This document shows, in pieces, positions 6,408 to 10,605 of a DNA stretch of 10,605 nucleotides (position 1 is the stretch's first letter; each line of letters starts with the position of its first letter). Under the pieces are notes generated by a model. It worked only from the letters and a program-made list of their open reading frames with translations, was not told the origin of the DNA and did not search any database. Source of the DNA: Clostridia bacterium (GTDB taxonomy: Bacteria > Bacillota > Clostridia > Christensenellales > Aristaeellaceae). A program made the position numbers and the translations under genes. The DNA lies in NCBI GenBank assembly GCA_017471125.1, contig JAFUWR010000244.1:1-10605 (forward strand), in the 5' to 3' direction.

Positions 6408-8333
6408 TCATTTGAGCACGCTTGGGCGGCGGGCCTTCTTTGCCTCGTACAGCGCGGCGTCGGCCCGGGACGCCAGCGCCTCCCAGCTCTCACGATTTTC
6501 CACGACGCCCAGGGCGTAGCCCAGCGACAGCTCCACGTAATACGGTGCCTCGGCGCTGGCGTTGTGGGCCGCGCAGGCGTCCTTCACGCGCTCCACACAG
6601 GCGCGCAGCGCCGCCTCGGTGGGTCGGCTAAAGCACGCCTGGAATTCGTCGCCGCCCAGCCGCCCGATGATCGGCTCCGCGCCCAGCGCCTTGCGCAGGA
6701 TGTCCGCGGCGGTCCGCAGGGCCGCATCGCCCTCGTGGTGGCCGAAGCGGTCGTTGATCTGCTTGAGATGGTCCAGGTCCGCCATCAGCACCGCCGCGTG
6801 GCGCGGCCCCTCGGCGGTCATGCGCTCCCGGGCGCCCACCAATCCGGCCCGGTTGTACAGCCCGGTCAGCTCGTCCGTCCGCGCCATCGCCTGTAATTCG
6901 GCGCGGTAGCGCTTCTGCTGGGCGCGGATGTCCATGTAGCGCAGGCTGGTGCCGATGTCCAGCGACAGCATGTAGTAGAAGTCGACCTTCTCCGGCTCGA
7001 TCTCCGCGTTCAGCACGCCGTACTGGTAGCCCTCGTAGAACAGCAAAAACGTCATGTTGCTGCCCGACGGCATCAGGGACGCGCCGTCGGCACGGCCGCG
7101 GCGGCGAAGCACCGGGGCGTCCTTGATGTCGTAGCCTCGGTATGCCTGGCCCCGCTGCCACATGCAGACGCGGATCGCCTCCGGGAAGTCGGGGATGGTG
7201 CCGGGGCTCACGCGCAGCGGGCGCTCGAACAGGCACAGCGACGAGCTCTCCGTCCCCAGGTAGGCCATGAACGCGCCGATGGCGGCGTAGAACTTCTCCG
7301 GCTCGTCGGCCTCGAGCAGCATCTCGCGGTTCATCAGCGCCCCGATCCAGGAGTTGTGCTGGTATTCCCGGCTGCGCTGCATGTTCCTGACCATCTCGGC
7401 GTGCCCGGCGCTGTCGCCGTCCGACCGTCTTTCCGCCTCCGGCACGCAGCCGCAGGAGCAGCGTCGGATGAAGGGCACGGGGATGCGCATGGAGGCGACC
7501 TTCTCGCCCTTAAGCATCCGCAGGGCGCTCTCCACGGCCACCTTCGAGAACTCGTCGTAGTCCTGCCGGGCGGTGGTCAGCGGCGGGTCCATGTACCGGG
7601 CCATCAGCATGTCGTCGAAGCCGGTGACCGCGATGTCCTTGCCGACCCGCAGGCCGCGCTTGCGGCAGACGCGGTAGACGGCGACGGTCATCTCGTCGTT
7701 GGTGGACACGATGGCCTGTATGTCCGGGGCGCGGTCCAGCAGCGTCTCCACGCTCTTGTCCACGTGCTCGGAGTAGTCGCCGGGGACGATGTAGTCCTCC
7801 CTGAGCGGTATGCCGTACTTGGCGAGGGTGTCGCGATACCCCGCGAAGCGCTCCAGCGCGTCCTGGTTGTTCTCGGGCCCGGTGATGTAGCCGATGCGGG
7901 TCAGGCCGTGGACGGCGATCAGGTGCTCCACGCAGCTGGCGAGGCCCTGGGTGTTGTCCGCGATCAGGCTGATGCCGTCGCCGTGGACCCGGTCGGTCTC
8001 GGTCAATATCGTCGGGATGTCCGGCGTGTGCTTCAAGAACACGTCCAGCGGGATGTTGTTCTGGTAGATGGACAGCGTTCCCGCGGAGATGATGAGCAGG
8101 TCCAGCGCCGCGTAATCCGTGTAGCCGCACAGGGAGGCGTACTGGTAGTCGAACAGGTTCGAGCGCATGGTGAAGTCCTTCATGAAGCTGGCGCTCTCCG
8201 TGCCCAAAAACACCTGGAGCTCCACGTCCTCGGTCTTGAGGAGCTCCCATATCCGCTGCACCAGGCGGCTGGGGTGGTCGGTGTGATAGTTGCCGACCAC
8301 GAAGCCGATGCGCTTCTTGTGGCCCTGCGTCAT
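6408..8333 (-). CDS. LacI-type ligand-binding domain fused to GGDEF (cytosolic diguanylate cyclase)
   Basis: A 641-aa soluble protein with no signal peptide and no membrane helix. Residues 8-285 form a type I periplasmic-binding/LacI-like sensor domain: it opens with RIGFVVGNYHTDHPSRLVQ, has IGYITGPENN, then AIVSTNDEMTVAVYRVC and VTGFDDMLMARYMDPPLTT, all typical of LacI/GalR effector domains. No N-terminal helix-turn-helix is present, so it is not a DNA-binding repressor. A Cys motif CSCGC (292-296) follows, then a mixed linker region (about 300-470). The GGDEF domain spans about 483-641, with TDELTGLYNR (486-495), DLDHLKQINDRFGHHEGD and intact GGDEF (560-564). No RxxD I-site is present. AGGTGAG lies 6 nt before the ATG, and 24 nt separate it from the SGNH gene upstream. 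Predicted role: make c-di-GMP in response to a sugar-like ligand. Catalysis is likely; the ligand is unknown. Confidence 0.95.
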   Translation of the reverse strand: MTQGHKKRIGFVVGNYHTDHPSRLVQRIWELLKTEDVELQVFLGTESASFMKDFTMRSNLFDYQYASLCGYTDYAALDLLIISAGTLSIYQNNIPLDVFLKHTPDIPTILTETDRVHGDGISLIADNTQGLASCVEHLIAVHGLTRIGYITGPENNQDALERFAGYRDTLAKYGIPLREDYIVPGDYSEHVDKSVETLLDRAPDIQAIVSTNDEMTVAVYRVCRKRGLRVGKDIAVTGFDDMLMARYMDPPLTTARQDYDEFSKVAVESALRMLKGEKVASMRIPVPFIRRCSCGCVPEAERRSDGDSAGHAEMVRNMQRSREYQHNSWIGALMNREMLLEADEPEKFYAAIGAFMAYLGTESSSLCLFERPLRVSPGTIPDFPEAIRVCMWQRGQAYRGYDIKDAPVLRRRGRADGASLMPSGSNMTFLLFYEGYQYGVLNAEIEPEKVDFYYMLSLDIGTSLRYMDIRAQQKRYRAELQAMARTDELTGLYNRAGLVGARERMTAEGPRHAAVLMADLDHLKQINDRFGHHEGDAALRTAADILRKALGAEPIIGRLGGDEFQACFSRPTEAALRACVERVKDACAAHNASAEAPYYVELSLGYALGVVENRESWEALASRADAALYEAKKARRPSVLK

Positions 8334-8357
8334 GTGCGTCTCACCTGCCCGTGTGTA

Positions 8358-8999
8358 TTACTTGAGAAGCTCCCTGACCTTCGCGGCGACGGCCTCGCCC
8401 AGCTTGATCTGGTTGTCGTTGTCCATGTGGATGCCGTCGAGCGCGCTGGCCTGGGCATAGTCCGCGGCGTCCAGGAACGCGCAGCCGTACTGCTCGGCCA
8501 ACTGCCTGTACCACTTCGCCAGCTCGAGGGTCTTCTTCTGGCCGACCTCGAACTCGAACACGTCCCCCAGCCAGGAGCCGTGGATGCCCTCGTTGATGGG
8601 CGGCGGCGCCATCAGCAGGACGCCGTAGCGGTCCAGCGCCTGGAAATGCTTATGGGTCAATATCTTCTGCAACAGCCGCTCCATCTCCCAGGCGATGTCC
8701 TGCCCGGAATAGCCGAACTTGCGCTTGCAGTCGTTGGTGCCCAGCATGATGATCACCAGGTCCAGCGGGCTGTGGCTCTCGAGGCAGGGGAGGATGTACT
8801 TCAAGCCGTTCTTCTCGCCCTCGGCGGGGTCGTCGGTGGCGATGTTGCGCCCGCACTGGCCCTCCTCGATGACCACGTAGTCCGTGCCCAGCACCTTTTG
8901 CAGCGTCACCGGCCAGCGGTCGTCCAGCCGGTGGCCGACCATCGCGGGGTCGTCGCCCCAGGTGAGGGAGTCGCCGAAGCAGAGTATGCGCTTTTTCAT
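8358..8999 (-). CDS. SGNH/GDSL-family hydrolase (esterase/lipase-like)
   Basis: A 213-aa single-domain serine hydrolase with all SGNH blocks: FGDSLTWG with the nucleophile Ser (block I), Gly in EGQCGRNI (block II), Asn in LGTNDCK (block III), and the Asp/His pair in DGIHMD (block V). The extended block I and the GTND context resemble the arylesterase/acyl-CoA-thioesterase-like branch. There is no signal peptide, so it acts in the cytosol, perhaps removing acyl or acetyl groups from a sugar or other small ester; the substrate is inferred only from operon company. The start is set by a strong AAGGAGG site (9008-9014), 8 nt before the ATG. It is the first gene of the minus-strand operon and sits just downstream of a well-formed promoter. 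Confidence 0.95.
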   Translation of the reverse strand: MKKRILCFGDSLTWGDDPAMVGHRLDDRWPVTLQKVLGTDYVVIEEGQCGRNIATDDPAEGEKNGLKYILPCLESHSPLDLVIIMLGTNDCKRKFGYSGQDIAWEMERLLQKILTHKHFQALDRYGVLLMAPPPINEGIHGSWLGDVFEFEVGQKKTLELAKWYRQLAEQYGCAFLDAADYAQASALDGIHMDNDNQIKLGEAVAAKVRELLK

Positions 9000-9032
9000 G
9001 TTGGCCGCCTCCTTGTCGGATGATATGATTCT

Positions 9033-9061
9033 ATTCTACACTGATTTTCCTTCCAGCGCAA
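9033..9061 (-). promoter_or_regulatory. Sigma-A-type promoter of the SGNH-GGDEF-oxidoreductase operon
   Basis: On the minus strand, TTGCGC (-35, 9056-9061) and TAGAAT (-10, 9033-9038) are separated by exactly 17 nt. The predicted transcription start is near 9026, giving a leader of about 27 nt before the ATG at 8999. The region is AT-rich compared with its surroundings. Confidence 0.7.
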
Positions 9062-9075
9062 GCCCATTTTTCCCC

Positions 9076-9104
9076 TTGCCCGCCCGGGCAGGATGTGGTA
9101 GAAT
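9076..9104 (+). promoter_or_regulatory. Sigma-A-type promoter of luxS, with extended -10
   Basis: TTGCCC (-35, 9076-9081) and TAGAAT (-10, 9099-9104) are separated by 17 nt. A TGG extension directly before the -10 fits an extended -10 element. The predicted start near 9111 leaves a leader of about 26 nt to the luxS ATG. A GC-rich inverted repeat (TGCCCG/CGGGCA, 9077-9090) overlaps the -35 and spacer and could be an operator. Confidence 0.7.
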
Positions 9105-9119
9105 CTATACAGATGAATT

Positions 9120-9128
9120 GGAGGGAGG
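9120..9128 (+). promoter_or_regulatory. luxS: Ribosome binding site of luxS
   Basis: GGAGGGAGG ends 8 nt before the ATG at 9137. It rules out an upstream in-frame GTG (9095), which lies before or inside the predicted -10 element. Confidence 0.85.
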
Positions 9129-9136
9129 ACGAACAC

Positions 9137-9661
9137 ATGGACCTGATCCCAAGCTTCGCGGTCGACCACACGCGCATCGTCCCCGGCATCTTCGAGAGCC
9201 GGGTGGACGCCGTCGGCGGCGAATACGTCACCACCTTCGACGTGCGCATGAAGACGCCCAACGCGGAGCCCGCCGTCGCGCCCGCGGCCATGCACACCAT
9301 CGAGCACGTGGTGGCCACCTACCTGCGCAACCACCCCTACTGGAAGGACCAGCTCATCTACTGGGGGCCGATGGGGTGTTTGACGGGCTTCTACATCATC
9401 GTCAAGGGCCGTCCCGCCGCGTCCGAGATGTACCCCATCCTGCTGGAGGCGTTCAAACACATGCGCGACTATGAGGGCGAGGTCCCCGGCGCGCAGCCCG
9501 AGAACTGCGGCAACTACCTGATGCACGACCTGCCGATGGCCAAGTGGGAGGCGCGGCGGTACGTGGAATACCTCGAGACCGCCGACAAGTCGGTCATCTT
9601 CGAGTACCCCAGGACCGAGCGCCTGACCCTCGAGGGCGGGCAAGGCTTCTTCGACTCGTGA
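9137..9661 (+). CDS. luxS: S-ribosylhomocysteine lyase LuxS (AI-2 precursor synthase)
   Basis: Cleaves S-ribosylhomocysteine to homocysteine and 4,5-dihydroxy-2,3-pentanedione, the precursor of autoinducer-2, in the activated methyl cycle of the cytosol. Key residues are all present: metal ligands H53 and H57 in HTIEH, with E56 as the general base; catalytic C81 in GPMGCLTGFY; and metal ligand C124 in ENCGNYLMHDL. The protein has 174 residues, somewhat longer than the roughly 157 of the Bacillus subtilis enzyme; most of the excess is a C-terminal tail after FEYP. The gene has its own promoter and a strong Shine-Dalgarno sequence and ends in a hairpin terminator, so it is probably monocistronic. 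No adjacent mtnN/pfs or methionine-cycle gene is visible. It is divergent from a GGDEF-containing operon. Confidence 0.97.
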   Translation: MDLIPSFAVDHTRIVPGIFESRVDAVGGEYVTTFDVRMKTPNAEPAVAPAAMHTIEHVVATYLRNHPYWKDQLIYWGPMGCLTGFYIIVKGRPAASEMYPILLEAFKHMRDYEGEVPGAQPENCGNYLMHDLPMAKWEARRYVEYLETADKSVIFEYPRTERLTLEGGQGFFDS

Positions 9662-9670
9662 CACACCCAT

Positions 9671-9701
9671 CCCCGGTCGGCGACGGCCGGGGAATGATTT
9701 T
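9671..9701 (+). terminator. Intrinsic terminator of luxS
   Basis: A 9-bp stem (arms 9671-9679 and 9684-9692, one G-U pair) is capped by a GCGA (GNRA) tetraloop and followed by AATGATTTT. The stem is strong; the T-tract is short and starts six bases later, so termination may be moderate. The T-tract runs into the stop codon (9700-9702) of the convergent larE gene. The opposite strand has no T-run after the hairpin, so I see no matching terminator for larE here. Confidence 0.75.
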
Positions 9702-10530
9702 ATAACACCTCGTTCATGCTGCCCGTGCGGTAGCCCAGCAGGTCCAGCGTGACGTAGCTGAAGCCGATCTGCTTGAGCGCGTCCGCGACCCGCAGGCGCA
9801 TGCCGTCCTCCATGAAACGGGGGAACTGGTCGGGCGTCAGCTCGATGCGGGCGAGGTCGCCGTGGATGCGCACGCGCACCTGCCGAAAGCCCAGGTCCAG
9901 CAGGAGCTGTTCGGCCTTATCCACCATCGACAGCTTGGCCTCGCTGATGGTGTCGCCGTAGGGGAAGCGGCTGGACAGGCAGGCAAAGGACTGCTTGTCC
10001 CAGGTGGGCAGGCCGAACCGCTTCGACAGCGTGCGGATGTCCTTCTTCGTGAAGCCCAGCGCCCGCAGCGGGCTCTGGATGCCCAGCTCCGCCACGGCCT
10101 GGAGGCCCGGGCGGTAGTCGCCCTCGTCGTCCGCGTTGGAGCCCTCGAGCACCGCGGCGAGGCCCTGTTCCCGCTGGATATGCAGTATCTTCCCGAAAAG
10201 CTCCCGCTTGCACAGGTAGCAGCGGTTCTTCGGGTTGTGGCGGAAGCCCTCGACTGACAATTCCTCCGACGGGAACACGGTCTGGCGTATGCCCCGCTCC
10301 CGGCAGAACGCCTCCGCGGCCTTCATTTCCCGCTCGGGGAAGGTGGCCGACGACGCCGTGGCCGCGAGCACATGATCGCCCAGCGCCTCCCGCGCCGCAT
10401 ACAGCAAAAACGTGGAATCCACCCCGCCGGAGAACGCCACGACCGCGCTGCCGAACGACTCCAACCTCTCTAATAATTCGCTATACTTCTCCAACTGCGC
10501 CGCGGTGGGCGCGCCGATGTCCTCGTACAT
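9700..10530 (-). CDS. larE: ATP-dependent sacrificial sulfur transferase LarE
   Basis: LarE adenylates the carboxylates of pyridinium-3,5-biscarboxylic acid mononucleotide and replaces them with thiocarboxylates, a step in making the nickel-pincer nucleotide cofactor of lactate racemase (LarA) and related enzymes. The 276-aa protein (numbered from the chosen start) shows the PP-loop SGGVDST (34-40), NPKNRCYLCK with a CxxC pair (99-108), EGSNADDEGDYRPG, SPLRALGFTKKDIR, and SFACLSSRFPYG with the candidate sulfur-donor Cys (C184), then YRTGSMNE near the C terminus. I chose the ATG at 10530, which has AGGAG 11 nt upstream; an in-frame GTG at 10542 lies inside that Shine-Dalgarno sequence and is unlikely. 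larA, larB and larC are not in the window. It converges with luxS and has an AT-rich palindrome upstream. Confidence 0.95.
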   Translation of the reverse strand: MYEDIGAPTAAQLEKYSELLERLESFGSAVVAFSGGVDSTFLLYAAREALGDHVLAATASSATFPEREMKAAEAFCRERGIRQTVFPSEELSVEGFRHNPKNRCYLCKRELFGKILHIQREQGLAAVLEGSNADDEGDYRPGLQAVAELGIQSPLRALGFTKKDIRTLSKRFGLPTWDKQSFACLSSRFPYGDTISEAKLSMVDKAEQLLLDLGFRQVRVRIHGDLARIELTPDQFPRFMEDGMRLRVADALKQIGFSYVTLDLLGYRTGSMNEVL

Positions 10531-10550
10531 AACGCATATCACTCCTTTTC

Positions 10551-10596
10551 ATTATCATACCATATTTGTCCGATAGGATAAATATGGTATGATAAT
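10551..10596. repeat. 46-nt near-perfect AT-rich palindrome upstream of larE
   Basis: Two 21-nt arms (10551-10571 and 10576-10596) around a GATA spacer match at 20 of 21 positions; the single difference (10568/10579) would be a G-U pair in plus-strand RNA. Each arm ends outward in TGGTATGATAAT, an extended -10-like sequence, so the element could hold mirror-image promoters: minus-strand -10 at 10554-10559 for larE and plus-strand -10 at 10588-10593 for whatever lies right of the window. It may instead be a large operator. No T-run follows on either strand, so it is not a typical terminator. Confidence 0.8.
10554..10559 (-). promoter_or_regulatory. Candidate extended -10 element for larE
   Basis: TGG-TATGAT on the minus strand, about 24 nt before the proposed larE ATG, with AAAAGGAG following. 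The best -35 candidate 17 nt upstream (TTTATC) is poor, so the promoter would rely on the extended -10 or on an activator. Confidence 0.45.
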
Positions 10597-10605
10597 TTAA
10601 CTTCC

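Noticed and set aside
5413..6519. Plus-strand open frame opposite the oxidoreductase
   Set aside because: No ribosome binding site or recognisable motif; the minus strand carries the Rossmann and EKP motifs.
6408..8333. LacI-family transcriptional repressor
   Set aside because: No helix-turn-helix precedes the sensor domain; the output domain is GGDEF.
7356..9023. Long plus-strand open frame opposite the LacI-type GGDEF and SGNH genes
   Set aside because: Spans two real genes with conserved motifs on the other strand; composition typical of antisense frames in GC-rich DNA.
9095..9136. GTG start for luxS at 9095
   Set aside because: It lies just before the -10 element and upstream of the predicted transcription start; the ATG at 9137 has a strong ribosome binding site and matches the family N terminus.
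10531..10542. GTG start of larE at 10542
   Set aside because: The GTG overlaps the Shine-Dalgarno sequence itself; the ATG at 10530 is properly placed.
10551..10596. Palindrome as an intrinsic terminator
   Set aside because: The stem is AT-rich and neither strand has a T-run after it.
1..10605. CRISPR array, tRNA, rRNA, insertion sequence or prophage genes
   Set aside because: No regularly spaced repeats, cloverleaf, transposase or phage motifs were seen on either strand by reading.

Overview
The window looks like chromosomal DNA from a GC-rich member of the Firmicutes, probably a Clostridia-type anaerobe. I judge this from high GC with strong third-position bias, AGGAGG-type ribosome binding sites, luxS, larE, and large sensor proteins ending in GGDEF or HPt domains. 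A gut Clostridia or Christensenellales-like origin would fit but is not proven. There are seven full genes and one truncated gene. I see no RNA gene, CRISPR array, insertion sequence or phage gene.

Left part (2-5367, plus strand): a three-gene run. First is the 3' end of a hybrid sensor kinase (degenerate receiver, active receiver, HPt). Second is a receiver plus HD-GYP response regulator, predicted to degrade c-di-GMP. Third is a membrane-anchored beta-propeller/Y_Y_Y sensor ending in an intact GGDEF domain, predicted to make c-di-GMP. The short gaps (42 and 29 nt) suggest one transcript that couples extracellular sensing and phosphorelay to both synthesis and breakdown of c-di-GMP.

Middle part (5422-8999, minus strand): a second operon, read right to left. 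It encodes an SGNH/GDSL hydrolase, a cytosolic LacI-type ligand-binding domain fused to GGDEF, and a Gfo/Idh/MocA oxidoreductase whose upstream reading frame overlaps the stop of the GGDEF gene. A strong hairpin with a U-tract at 5366-5402 ends this operon and runs into the stop codon of the convergent propeller gene.

Right part (9000-10605): luxS is transcribed divergently from the SGNH operon. Two well-formed back-to-back promoters lie in the 137-nt gap. luxS ends in a GNRA-tetraloop hairpin. The convergent larE gene (nickel-pincer cofactor synthesis) follows on the minus strand. Its upstream region is a near-perfect 46-nt AT-rich palindrome that carries an outward-facing -10-like element on each side.

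Together this is a signalling-rich neighbourhood: one c-di-GMP phosphodiesterase and two diguanylate cyclases with unrelated sensors, both lacking the usual product-inhibition I-site, next to the AI-2 synthase gene. The most testable new idea is that the cytosolic periplasmic-binding-protein-like GGDEF protein reads a small sugar-like ligand, related either to the operon's own enzymes or to LuxS chemistry.
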